This document shows positions 1 to 6,325 of a DNA stretch of 11,507 nucleotides, in pieces. Origin of the DNA: Oligoflexia bacterium (GTDB lineage Bacteria > Bdellovibrionota_G > JALEGL01); assembly GCA_035326705.1 (NCBI GenBank), contig DAOLES010000002.1:1-11507 (forward strand), given 5' to 3'. A model generated the notes under the pieces. It had not been told where the DNA came from and ran no database searches. It saw nothing but the letters and a program-made list of their open reading frames with translations. The position numbers and the translations under genes were made by a program. How positions within the stretch are numbered: position 1 is the stretch's first letter; each line of letters opens with the position of its first letter.

Positions 1-66
1 CCTGGGTGGGATGAATTTGACGGAGACCGCGTCTTCGTCAAAGAAGGGGGGAAGATCCCCTCTTAA
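1..66 (+). promoter_or_regulatory. Structured 5' leader of glyA, possibly the 3' end of a ZTP (pfl) riboswitch
   Basis: Two hairpins sit back to back just before the glyA ribosome binding site. Hairpin 1 pairs 16-27 with 31-42 (12 bp, one G-U) around a three-base CGC loop. Hairpin 2 pairs 44-52 with 56-64 (9 bp, one G-U) around a three-base loop. The stretch is much richer in G and C than the genes that follow, as expected of structured RNA. The window opens with CCTGGGT, close to the CCGCCTGGGC element that I recall as the conserved 3' part of the ZTP riboswitch. That riboswitch class is known to precede one-carbon and purine genes including glyA. The rest of any aptamer lies outside the window, so only the hairpins are seen; the riboswitch identity is inference. 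Neither hairpin has a U tract, so if this is an expression platform it more likely acts on translation of glyA. Confidence 0.42.
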
Positions 67-79
67 GAAAGGAAAATAG

Positions 80-1324
80 ATGTTGAATGAAGATATCAAA
101 ACGGTTGATCCCATTGCTTGGGAATTAATGCAATCAGAAACTCAAAGGCAAGAAGAGCATTTAGAAATGATTGCGTCTGAAAATTTTACCAGCAAAGCGG
201 TTATGCAAGCCATGGGATCTACCTTGACCAATAAGTATGCTGAAGGTTATCCAGGGAAACGTTATTACAGTGGTTGTGAAGTGGTCGATCAAGCTGAGAC
301 TTTAGCGATAGATAGAGTTAAGCAATTGTTTGGTAGCCAATATGCCAATGTACAACCGCATTCTGGGGCACAAGCCAATATGGCAGTATACTTTTCTGTC
401 CTCAATCCGGGAGATAGTATTTTAGCCATGAATTTGGCGCATGGGGGACACTTGACCCATGGCAGTCCTGTTAATTTTTCTGGAAAAATTTATAAGATCA
501 TTCCTTATGGCGTAAATAAAGATACGCAAAGAATTGACTATGATGAAGTAGAAGCTTTGGCATTAGAGCACAAACCTAAAATGATCGTCTGTGGTGCCAG
601 TGCTTATGCTAGAACCATAGATTTTGAACGTTTTGGCCAAATTGCAAAAAAAATAGATGCTTATTTATTGTGTGATATGGCGCATATTTCTGGTTTGGTT
701 GCAACGGGAGAGCATCCAAACCCAGTACCACATTGCCACTTTGTAAGCTCAACCACACAAAAAAGTTTACGGGGTCCAAGAGGGGGATTGGTTTTAACCC
801 AGGATGAGGCGCTAGCAAAAAAAGTGAATAGTGCGGTTTTTCCGGGAATGCAAGGTGGACCCATGATGCATACAATATTGGCAAAAGCCGTAGCATTTGG
901 CCAAGCACTTAAGCCAGAATTTAAAGTTTATAGCCAACAAGTGGTTAAAAATGCCAAAGCTTTGGCAGAAGCTTTACTAGCCAAAGGCTATGATTTGGTC
1001 AGTGGTGGCACGGATAATCATTTAATACTGCTTAATCTAACCAAGCAAAATTTAACCGGTAAACAAGCTGAAGCAGCACTTGAATCCATTGGTATTGCGG
1101 TGAATAAAAACATGGTGCCATTTGATACGCAATCACCATTTGTTACCAGTGGAATTCGCATAGGTACACCTGCTTTAACCAGCCGTGGAATGCAAGAAGA
1201 AGAAATGCACTTGATTGCAGATATGATAGATAAAACATTAAAAAATATTGATGATGCCGCTGTTCATGCTCAATTGAAAAGCGATATTAAACAGCTTTGT
1301 CGGCAGTTTCCTTTGTATGATTGA
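80..1324 (+). CDS. glyA: Serine hydroxymethyltransferase
   Basis: This cytosolic PLP enzyme interconverts serine plus tetrahydrofolate with glycine plus 5,10-methylene-tetrahydrofolate, the main source of one-carbon units. The 414-residue length is typical. Visible hallmarks are the N-terminal IASENF, the NKYAEGYPGKRYY block (E55, Y62/Y63), DMAH (D199, H202, contacting the PLP ring), the Schiff-base lysine K228 in QKSLRGPRGG, and R360 in SGIRIGTPA, which binds the substrate carboxylate. The residue before the lysine is Q227, where the E. coli enzyme and most relatives have histidine. The ATG at 80 follows AAAGGA (68-73) at six bases, and M-L-N-E matches the usual family start. The stop codon shares one base with the ribD ATG (TGATG), suggesting co-translation. 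Upstream lies a hairpin leader. In related genomes nrdR often separates glyA from ribD; here it is absent. Confidence 0.97.
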   Translation: MLNEDIKTVDPIAWELMQSETQRQEEHLEMIASENFTSKAVMQAMGSTLTNKYAEGYPGKRYYSGCEVVDQAETLAIDRVKQLFGSQYANVQPHSGAQANMAVYFSVLNPGDSILAMNLAHGGHLTHGSPVNFSGKIYKIIPYGVNKDTQRIDYDEVEALALEHKPKMIVCGASAYARTIDFERFGQIAKKIDAYLLCDMAHISGLVATGEHPNPVPHCHFVSSTTQKSLRGPRGGLVLTQDEALAKKVNSAVFPGMQGGPMMHTILAKAVAFGQALKPEFKVYSQQVVKNAKALAEALLAKGYDLVSGGTDNHLILLNLTKQNLTGKQAEAALESIGIAVNKNMVPFDTQSPFVTSGIRIGTPALTSRGMQEEEMHLIADMIDKTLKNIDDAAVHAQLKSDIKQLCRQFPLYD

Positions 1325-2427
1325 TGCTTGAAGAACTAAAACATAGTCATGAACGTTGGATGAAACGGTGTTTGGTACTGGCCCAAAAGGCCATGAACCA
1401 GACGCAACCTAATCCCATGGTGGGTTGTGTTATTGTTAACCAAGAAAAATTAATTCATCAAGGCTATCATGAGCTTTATGGGCAGGCACATGCTGAAGCC
1501 AATGCCTTAAAAAATTTTTCTTCTGAAAAGCATCCGCAAGCCATTTTGTATGTTAATTTAGAGCCATGCGCACATCAAGGAAAAACAGGACCTTGTGCAC
1601 AACTGATTGTTGAGAAAAAGATTAAAACGGTGGTGTATGGTTGTCAGGACCCAAATCCAAAAGTGGCTGGACAAGGCTTAGCTTTCTTAAAACAACATGG
1701 TGTGAAGGTTATGGGTCCAATTTTAGAAGAAAAATGTTTGTTGTTCAATAGAGCCTTTTTTTATGCCATTGGACACCATAAACCCTATGTAACGGCAAAG
1801 TTTGCTTTATCCAATAATGGTTATATGGGCAGTTTAAACAAACAAGAAAAAATTTCCGGCTTGGCTTGTCAAAGAAGAACCATGAAATTACGCGCTTTGA
1901 GTAAAGCCATTATGGTTGGCGTCAATACGGTAAATATAGATGATCCAAAACTAACAATTAGAGGTTTGAACCAAGCGTTGGCTATAAAAATTATTGTTTT
2001 TGATCCAGGCCTTAATATTAAAAAAGATCGCCAAATTTTAGAGCAGCCAGACAATATCGTGCTGATTTATGATCAAAACCAGCATAATCTGGAAAAAAAA
2101 GCTTGGTTGCAGAAAAAAGGGGTGCAATTGTATGCTACTAATCGTGATGCAAAGGGGGGGTTGAATTTGCAGCGTTTTTGGCAAGAATTGTATGCGCAGG
2201 GTGTTCATAGAGTTTTGGTGGAAGGTGGCGCTCGTTTGATAGAGTATTTAGAGGCTCAAGATGATATCAATGAGTACTGCATTTATCAGAGTAAAAACAA
2301 GGTCTTAGAAGGGGAAGGTTTGATAAAAGGCCCAAAAATTAAGGCTTTACAGCAAAGGCCATGTTTTGTTATAAACAGCGCAACAGATCACATTCAGTGG
2401 TATAAAGGACATATACGGATGTCCTAA
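1324..2427 (+). CDS. ribD: Bifunctional riboflavin biosynthesis deaminase/reductase RibD
   Basis: RibD deaminates the pyrimidine ring and then reduces the ribosyl side chain with NADPH, the second and third steps from GTP to riboflavin. The N-terminal half (about 10-145) is a zinc cytidine-deaminase fold with H56-A-E58 and the cysteines C82 and C91 in PCAHQGKTGPC; NPNPKVAGQGL-type sequence follows. The C-terminal half (about 155-365) is the RibG reductase domain, with K159, the NIDDPKLTIR block (about 204-213) and VLVEGGARL (about 297-305). Where most relatives read A-S-x-D-G, this protein reads ALSNNG, so the usual aspartate is asparagine, and the last 50 residues are diverged. The length of 367 is normal. 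The ATG at 1324 overlaps the glyA stop; an in-frame TTG at 1321 would add one residue and has no better ribosome binding site. A short hairpin at 2407-2424 overlaps the 3' end. Confidence 0.95.
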   Translation: MLEELKHSHERWMKRCLVLAQKAMNQTQPNPMVGCVIVNQEKLIHQGYHELYGQAHAEANALKNFSSEKHPQAILYVNLEPCAHQGKTGPCAQLIVEKKIKTVVYGCQDPNPKVAGQGLAFLKQHGVKVMGPILEEKCLLFNRAFFYAIGHHKPYVTAKFALSNNGYMGSLNKQEKISGLACQRRTMKLRALSKAIMVGVNTVNIDDPKLTIRGLNQALAIKIIVFDPGLNIKKDRQILEQPDNIVLIYDQNQHNLEKKAWLQKKGVQLYATNRDAKGGLNLQRFWQELYAQGVHRVLVEGGARLIEYLEAQDDINEYCIYQSKNKVLEGEGLIKGPKIKALQQRPCFVINSATDHIQWYKGHIRMS

Positions 2428-2482
2428 AAAATGAGTTGTTTGGTGCCTGCCGTGTGAAGGGTCCAAGAGGTTCTTTGAAGAT

Positions 2483-3097
2483 ATGTTTACCGGTATTGTA
2501 CAAAAAACAGTTTTTGTTCAGTCACTCCAACAAGATAAGTTGGTTTTAGATAACCCTTGGCCGCAAGAAAAATTATGGTTAGGGCAAAGCATTGCAGTCA
2601 ATGGCTGCTGTTTGACCGTGGTGGATTTTTCAAAGGATCATATTTCATTTCAAGTTTCTCAAGAAAGTTTAGACAAAACCAACCTTAAGACATATGCAGA
2701 ACAAAAGATTGCTGTTAATTTAGAAATGGCCATGTCGGCTAACTCAACCCTAGATGGTCATATGGTCAGTGGTCACGTTGATGGACAGTGTCAGATTCAA
2801 GATATAAAAACAGTTGAACAAGAGTATAAACAAGTCAGTTTTACAGTGCCAAAAGAATTATTAGACGATAATATGTTGGTCAGTAAAGGTTCTGTTACAC
2901 TTAATGGTGTCAGCTTAACGGTTAATCATGTTGACAACAATGATTTTGATGTGATGCTGATTCCAAAAACCCTAGAAATGACCAACTTCAATAATTTAAA
3001 CAAAGGCACTTCAATTAACATAGAGTTTGATATGGTAGGTAAGTACATTGTAAAAAGCATTAAACCTTACTTAGAGCAATTGAAAGGAAAAATGTGA
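2483..3097 (+). CDS. ribE: Riboflavin synthase, alpha subunit
   Basis: This enzyme dismutates two molecules of 6,7-dimethyl-8-ribityllumazine into riboflavin and a pyrimidine that returns to lumazine synthase. It is a trimer of two-barrel chains. The chain starts with the invariant MFTGIVQ, which fixes the start codon. The first lumazine-binding repeat (about 1-90) carries VNGCCLTV (C42/C43, equivalent to the C47/C48 region of E. coli). The second (about 91-190) begins DGHMVSGHVDG (H93, H98) and carries LNGVSLTVN. The length of 204 is slightly short but normal. AAGAGG (2465-2470) lies 12 bases before the ATG, a rather long spacing. The 55-base gap after ribD has no FMN riboswitch. The gene is also named ribC in some species. 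The gap downstream holds a large inverted repeat. Confidence 0.96.
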   Translation: MFTGIVQKTVFVQSLQQDKLVLDNPWPQEKLWLGQSIAVNGCCLTVVDFSKDHISFQVSQESLDKTNLKTYAEQKIAVNLEMAMSANSTLDGHMVSGHVDGQCQIQDIKTVEQEYKQVSFTVPKELLDDNMLVSKGSVTLNGVSLTVNHVDNNDFDVMLIPKTLEMTNFNNLNKGTSINIEFDMVGKYIVKSIKPYLEQLKGKM

Positions 3098-3116
3098 CGA
3101 GGCTTTATGCCGAAGT

Positions 3117-3193
3117 CTCTCAAAAGGTACGGCCTTACTTTTGAGACTTTTTTATTTGGATGATCTCAAAAGTAAGGCCGTACCTTTTGAGAG
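3117..3193. repeat. Perfect 30-bp inverted repeat between ribE and ribBA
   Basis: Bases 3117-3146 and 3164-3193 are exact reverse complements over 30 positions, separated by a 17-base spacer (3147-3163). Each arm is also nearly palindromic, starting TCTCAAAA and ending TTTTGAGA, so two structures are possible: one long 30-bp hairpin, or two short hairpins. The second arm ends inside the ribBA Shine-Dalgarno (AGGAG, 3192-3196), so the long hairpin would reach the ribosome binding site. The 12 bases TCTCAAAAGGTA recur at 11496-11507, and the core AAAAGGTAC recurs in the hairpin at 5767-5789. This suggests a dispersed element rather than a chance palindrome. Confidence 0.93.
3118..3154 (+). terminator. 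Intrinsic terminator-like hairpin formed by the first repeat arm
   Basis: Within the first arm, TCTCAAAA (3118-3125) pairs with TTTTGAGA (3139-3146). Skipping a bulged G at 3126, GTA (3127-3129) pairs with TAC (3136-3138), giving an 11-bp stem and a six-base loop (3130-3135). One C follows, then a run of six T (3148-3153). This is the layout of a factor-independent terminator on the + strand, although the stem is AT-rich. It would end transcripts after ribE unless read through. The second arm has no T run, so termination is directional. Confidence 0.55.
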
Positions 3194-3202
3194 GAGAAAA
3201 CA

Positions 3203-4408
3203 ATGAAATTTAAAGAAATACAAGAAGCATTAGAACGTTTGAAAATAGGTAAAATGATCATTTTGGTTGATGATGAGGACAGAGAAAACGAAGGAGACTT
3301 GGTGGTTGCTGCTGAGAAGGTTACGGCCGAAAGCATTAATTTTATGAGCATGTATGGTCGTGGCTTGATTTGTTTGGCCATGACGGAAGAAAAATGTGAC
3401 ACATTAAATTTACCCATGATGGTGCAAGACAATACTTCACGATTTACTACAGCCTTTACAGTATCTATTGAAGCCAAAGAAGGCGTTACCACAGGGATAT
3501 CCGCACATGATCGAGCCCATACCATTTTAACGGCTGTTCATCCCAATGCCAAAGCAGAAGATTTAGCCAGACCTGGGCATATTTTCCCCTTACGTGCCAG
3601 AAAAGGTGGGGTTTTGGTGCGTACAGGTCAAACGGAAGGCTCAGTTGATTTAGCGCGCATGGCTGGATTGGAACCAGCGGCTGTGATTTGTGAAGTGATG
3701 AAAGAAGATGGAACCATGGCGCGCAGACCAGACTTGGAAAAGTTTTCTGCTAAACACGATATTCCTATTGTGAGCGTAGCGGATATCACGGCTTATCGTT
3801 TGAAGTATGAATCTTTGGTGCAAGAAGTAGCAAGGGCGCCTTTGCCCAATAGTTTTTCTGATGACTTTGAGCTTAGATTGTTTGAAAGCAAAGTGGATCA
3901 GTATCAACATGTTGCTTTGGTTAAAGGAAAAATAGACCCTAATAAACCCACTTTGGTTAGAGTTCATTCAGAATGTTTTACTGGAGATGTTTTAGGTTCA
4001 CTGCGTTGTGATTGCCAAGGTCAATTGCATAAAGCTTTAGAGATAATTGGGCAAGCGGAACAAGGTGTTTTATTGTACCTTCGTCAAGAAGGGCGCGGTA
4101 TTGGCTTGGTCAATAAAATTAAAGCTTACGCCTTACAAGATCAAGGTCATGACACAATTGCAGCCAACGAGAAGCTTGGTTTTAAATCAGACTTAAGAGA
4201 GTATGGTGTTGGAGCTCAGATTCTAAGTACTTTAGGGGTAGAGAAAATGAAACTCTTAACCAACAATCCAAGAAAAATTGTTGGCTTGGAAGGTTATGGT
4301 TTGGAAGTGGTTGATAGAGTTCCCTTGGAAACACCCTCCAATAAAGTGAATGAGAGTTATTTAAAGACCAAACAAGAAAAAATGGGACATTTGTTGAGCA
4401 TCAAGTAA
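3203..4408 (+). CDS. ribBA: Bifunctional 3,4-dihydroxy-2-butanone 4-phosphate synthase / GTP cyclohydrolase II
   Basis: This fusion supplies both precursors of riboflavin. Its N-terminal domain converts ribulose 5-phosphate to dihydroxybutanone phosphate plus formate. Its C-terminal domain opens the GTP ring to start the pathway. The RibB domain (about 1-203) has DDEDRENEGD (23-32, acidic metal site), GHIFPLRARKGG (125-136) and E164. The RibA domain (about 206-400) has the zinc cysteines C258, C269 and C271, the RQEGRGIGL loop (294-302) and the D-x-R-x-Y-G signature near 330. The histidine of the GHTE motif (H153 in E. coli RibB) is glutamine here (Q143 in RTGQTEGSVDL). I believe this also occurs in other RibBA fusions, but whether the RibB half is active cannot be read from sequence. 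AGGAG (3192-3196) lies six bases before the ATG and overlaps the end of the inverted repeat, so expression may be set apart from ribE. Confidence 0.96.
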   Translation: MKFKEIQEALERLKIGKMIILVDDEDRENEGDLVVAAEKVTAESINFMSMYGRGLICLAMTEEKCDTLNLPMMVQDNTSRFTTAFTVSIEAKEGVTTGISAHDRAHTILTAVHPNAKAEDLARPGHIFPLRARKGGVLVRTGQTEGSVDLARMAGLEPAAVICEVMKEDGTMARRPDLEKFSAKHDIPIVSVADITAYRLKYESLVQEVARAPLPNSFSDDFELRLFESKVDQYQHVALVKGKIDPNKPTLVRVHSECFTGDVLGSLRCDCQGQLHKALEIIGQAEQGVLLYLRQEGRGIGLVNKIKAYALQDQGHDTIAANEKLGFKSDLREYGVGAQILSTLGVEKMKLLTNNPRKIVGLEGYGLEVVDRVPLETPSNKVNESYLKTKQEKMGHLLSIK

Positions 4409-4422
4409 CGCTGTAATTGGCA

Positions 4423-4908
4423 ATGAAAACTGAAGATAAACATATAAGCAACTTGCACCAAGAGTTTGGTCCATATGCTGTTGCACTTATTAAAGCATCA
4501 TGGCATCAAGACTTACTTAAGCAGGTAAGTGAACAGGTCAAAAAAACTACAAAAGCCATCGATCCAACATCAACGCTTGATGAGTTTGAGGTTGCTGGCA
4601 CGCTTGAAATTCCACAGATGTTGGCTTTTATTGCCAAATACAAAAAATATGATGCGGTTGTGGTTACAGGCTGTGTTATTAGGGGAGAAACATCACACTA
4701 TGAGCATATTTGTGACACCGTTTTTCCTGCTATTGATCAAATCGCCAGAGAATATACTTTGCCAGTAGGCAACGCTATCTTGAGTGTTGAAAACATGGCT
4801 CAAGCCCAAGCCAGAGTAAATGGTGAACATGGACGTAAAGGTGAAGAAGCCTGTCATGCCGCCTTATTGTTGGCTCAAACATACAGAGAGATAAAGGCAT
4901 CACAATGA
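4423..4908 (+). CDS. ribH: 6,7-dimethyl-8-ribityllumazine synthase
   Basis: Lumazine synthase joins dihydroxybutanone phosphate to the pyrimidine made by RibA and RibD, giving the substrate of RibE. The 161-residue chain has VAGTLEIP (about 57-64, the usual PGxxExP phosphate and substrate loop), GCVIRGETSHYEHI (about 83-96) with catalytic H92, and LSVENMAQAQAR near 121-132. Where type I enzymes have a phenylalanine (SRFN), this one has W27 in KASWHQDL, as in type II (decameric, RibH2) enzymes, while the RGETSHY motif is type I. The oligomer type is therefore unclear. The ATG at 4423 begins 14 bases after the ribBA stop without a recognisable Shine-Dalgarno; an in-frame TTG at 4417 would add two residues. 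Translation probably depends on coupling to ribBA. The stop overlaps nusB by four bases. Confidence 0.95.
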   Translation: MKTEDKHISNLHQEFGPYAVALIKASWHQDLLKQVSEQVKKTTKAIDPTSTLDEFEVAGTLEIPQMLAFIAKYKKYDAVVVTGCVIRGETSHYEHICDTVFPAIDQIAREYTLPVGNAILSVENMAQAQARVNGEHGRKGEEACHAALLLAQTYREIKASQ

Positions 4909-5315
4909 TTCGGAGAAGACGCTCAAGAGAGCAAGCCTTACAAATATTATATTTCATGGACTATGCAGATGTAGAAGCCCATGAAGCCCGTAATCTTTTT
5001 CAAGGCCATTTTGAAGTGAAAAACGCTGATGCCAGTTACATGCAAACCTTGATTTTTGGTGTTGAAGACCATCAAGTAGCCATTGATGAAATTTTAGAAA
5101 AAGCTTTAGAGCATTGGAAATTGTACCGTTTGGGAAAAATTGATAAAAGCATTTTGAGAATAGGGGTCTATGAAATGGTGTTTGCTGTTGAAAAAATTGC
5201 ATCACCAGTTGCCATCAATGAGGCCGTGGAATTAGGGAAAAAGTATGGTGATGAAAAAACCTCCAGTTTTGTTAATGGAGTATTGGATAGAGTTGCCAAG
5301 GAGTATCAACGATGA
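4905..5315 (+). CDS. nusB: Transcription antitermination factor NusB
   Basis: NusB binds boxA RNA together with S10 (NusE) to keep RNA polymerase antiterminated on rRNA operons. The protein is an all-helical monomer or dimer of usual length (136 residues). It begins with the basic RRRRSREQALQILY segment, typical of the family and used in RNA binding. It continues with WKLYRLGKIDKSILRIG (about 71-87) and INEAVELGKKYG (about 104-115), and ends with SSFVNGVLDRVAKE. The ATG at 4905 overlaps the ribH stop (ATGA) and follows AAAGG (4893-4897) at seven bases. The ribH-nusB pair is conserved across many bacteria, and the four-base overlap indicates coupled translation. Confidence 0.96.
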   Translation: MIRRRRSREQALQILYFMDYADVEAHEARNLFQGHFEVKNADASYMQTLIFGVEDHQVAIDEILEKALEHWKLYRLGKIDKSILRIGVYEMVFAVEKIASPVAINEAVELGKKYGDEKTSSFVNGVLDRVAKEYQR

Positions 5316-5764
5316 TTTTTGAAAAATACCGTCAACGACAAAACCACAAAAAAATAGTAAAACATTATGCACAAGTTTTTGAAGAACTGCAGTGTGATAT
5401 TTTATATGTTCCAGTTTATGCCAGTGAAAGCAGTCAACATCCTTTGGCCATGATCTTAGATAACAACATCAATTATTTTTTAGGGCAAGCATTAAGAAGT
5501 AAACGATTTACCGGTCACTTAACAGAATACCTATGGTACATTCCCAAAAAATTTAAAGGTATAGGCAGTATTTGTTTTTTTGGGGTGGGACCAAAAGAGA
5601 GATTAAACTTAACCATTTTTCAGTCTATTTTAAATCAGGCCACCCAGCTGGATGGTTTTAGAACGCATGCTGAAACATCAGCACAAGCAACGTATACCAA
5701 AAAACAATATGTCATTATGCCCAATATAGACGGGCAAAGAAATCGCTTGCTTAAAATTACCTGA
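5312..5764 (+). CDS. Small protein resembling the N-terminal domain of M17 leucyl aminopeptidases
   Basis: I do not recognise this 150-residue protein with certainty. Its middle resembles the macro-like N-terminal domain of M17 (PepA-type) aminopeptidases: a leucine-aspartate pair at 49-50 followed by a helix, F66-x-G68 in RFTGHLTEY, then a strand and the turn GVGPKERLN (91-99), followed by a helix. The metallopeptidase domain that carries all catalytic residues in that family is absent, and there is no room for it before the terminator. No signal peptide or membrane segment is seen, and the N terminus is basic (KYRQRQNHKK). AAGGAG (5298-5303) lies eight bases before the ATG, which overlaps the nusB stop (ATGA), so it is a real gene translated with nusB. 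The role is unknown; a ligand-binding or regulatory domain is a guess. Confidence 0.8.
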   Translation: MIFEKYRQRQNHKKIVKHYAQVFEELQCDILYVPVYASESSQHPLAMILDNNINYFLGQALRSKRFTGHLTEYLWYIPKKFKGIGSICFFGVGPKERLNLTIFQSILNQATQLDGFRTHAETSAQATYTKKQYVIMPNIDGQRNRLLKIT

Positions 5765-5766
5765 GC

Positions 5767-5789
5767 TAAAAGGTACCGGGTACCTTTTA
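5767..5789. terminator. Shared hairpin between convergent genes
   Basis: A 10-bp perfect stem (5767-5776 with 5780-5789) encloses a three-base loop. It begins three bases after the + strand stop codon and includes the stop codon of the convergent MAPEG gene. The stem ends in four A on one side and four T on the other, so it can serve as a weak terminator in both directions. The AAAAGGTAC core is the same as in the repeat at 3117-3193 and at the window end. Confidence 0.6.
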
Positions 5790-6194
5790 TACAAGGGTGT
5801 AAAGATTAAATAAAATAGCTGACAAAGATAAAATACCTATGCTCGTCAAAGTTAGAACCATGCCTGTTACTCTATAGTTAAAATTGGGTGGGCTTTTTAG
5901 TTCCATTTTACTTAATGCAAAAAAGTGGATGATGCGGCCTACAGTGAAACAGCTGGCAATCACAATTAAAAAACTGTTTGCAAAATGATGTGTATTTTCC
6001 AAAAGAAATAAAAGAATTAAAAAAAATGGTGTGTAGGCACAAAAATTTGCATGTGCACTGACAAGATTTGCTAAGGGGTCTTTTTTATCACCATAGCCAA
6101 TACTGATTTTATATTTACGGCGTGCTTTAATGGTAGCTCTAGAGATAAACAAAAGAATAAAACCTAAAATACCTGCAAACAATAAACTGATCAT
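5787..6194 (-). CDS. MAPEG-family integral membrane protein
   Basis: The 135-residue chain is almost entirely membrane-embedded, with likely helices at about 2-19, 50-67, 73-94 and 108-132, the four-helix layout of MAPEG proteins (membrane-associated proteins in eicosanoid and glutathione metabolism). Between helices 1 and 2 it carries RRKYKISIGYGDKKDPL and SAHANFCAYTPF, matching the bacterial MAPEG consensus of a glycine-aspartate turn followed by R-A-H-x-N-x-x-E-Y-x-P. VGRIIHFFAL near 85-94 also fits. In the signature the arginine is S46 and the glutamate is A53, positions linked to glutathione handling in characterised members, so enzyme activity is doubtful. The gene stands alone: a terminator lies upstream, its own promoter appears at 6201-6228, and there is no Shine-Dalgarno before the ATG. 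Confidence in the family is good; the function is unknown. Confidence 0.85.
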   Translation of the reverse strand: MISLLFAGILGFILLFISRATIKARRKYKISIGYGDKKDPLANLVSAHANFCAYTPFFLILLFLLENTHHFANSFLIVIASCFTVGRIIHFFALSKMELKSPPNFNYRVTGMVLTLTSIGILSLSAILFNLYTLV

Positions 6195-6200
6195 TTAATT

Positions 6201-6228
6201 ACTATACGTGTAAGTAGTGTAATGGCAA
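6201..6228 (-). promoter_or_regulatory. Sigma-70-type promoter giving a leaderless MAPEG mRNA
   Basis: Read on the - strand, TTGCCA (6228-6223) and TATAGT (6206-6201) match the -35 and -10 consensus at five of six positions each, spaced 16 bases apart. The -10 ends six bases before the ATG at 6194, so the expected start point falls on or next to the A of the start codon. No Shine-Dalgarno exists in the interval, consistent with a leaderless message. Confidence 0.5.
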
Positions 6229-6273
6229 TAAAAGCTTTAATGTAAATAAAATCATTTCATTGTAATAAGATAC

Positions 6274-6307
6274 AAAAAAGCGCACATTATTATATTGCGT
6301 GCGCTTT
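6274..6307 (-). terminator. Intrinsic terminator of the SGNH-like gene
   Basis: On the - strand, AAAGCGCAC (6307-6299) pairs perfectly with GTGCGCTTT (6285-6277), a GC-rich 9-bp stem with a 13-base AT-rich loop, and runs into a six-T tract (6279-6274). It lies 18 bases after the stop codon of the exported protein and separates that gene from the MAPEG gene. Confidence 0.85.
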
Positions 6308-6325
6308 AAATTAAGTGATTGTAAA

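Noticed and set aside
1..66. Open frame ending in TAA at 64-66, as if the tail of an upstream gene.
   Set aside because: The 21 codons match no family end I know, use GC-rich codons unlike the other genes, and coincide with two long perfect hairpins; a structured RNA explains them better. The upstream sequence would settle this.
609..908. Long antisense reading frames inside glyA, ribD, ribBA and nusB.
   Set aside because: They are shadows of strongly conserved genes on the other strand, with no ribosome binding sites or recognisable products.
2407..2424. Six-base-pair hairpin (GGACAT/ATGTCC) at the end of ribD as a terminator.
   Set aside because: It lies inside the coding end, is followed by A rather than T, and ribE continues 55 bases later on the same strand.
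2428..2482. Possible FMN riboswitch between ribD and ribE.
   Set aside because: The gap is too short for the FMN aptamer and shows none of its conserved segments; I found no stable fold in it.
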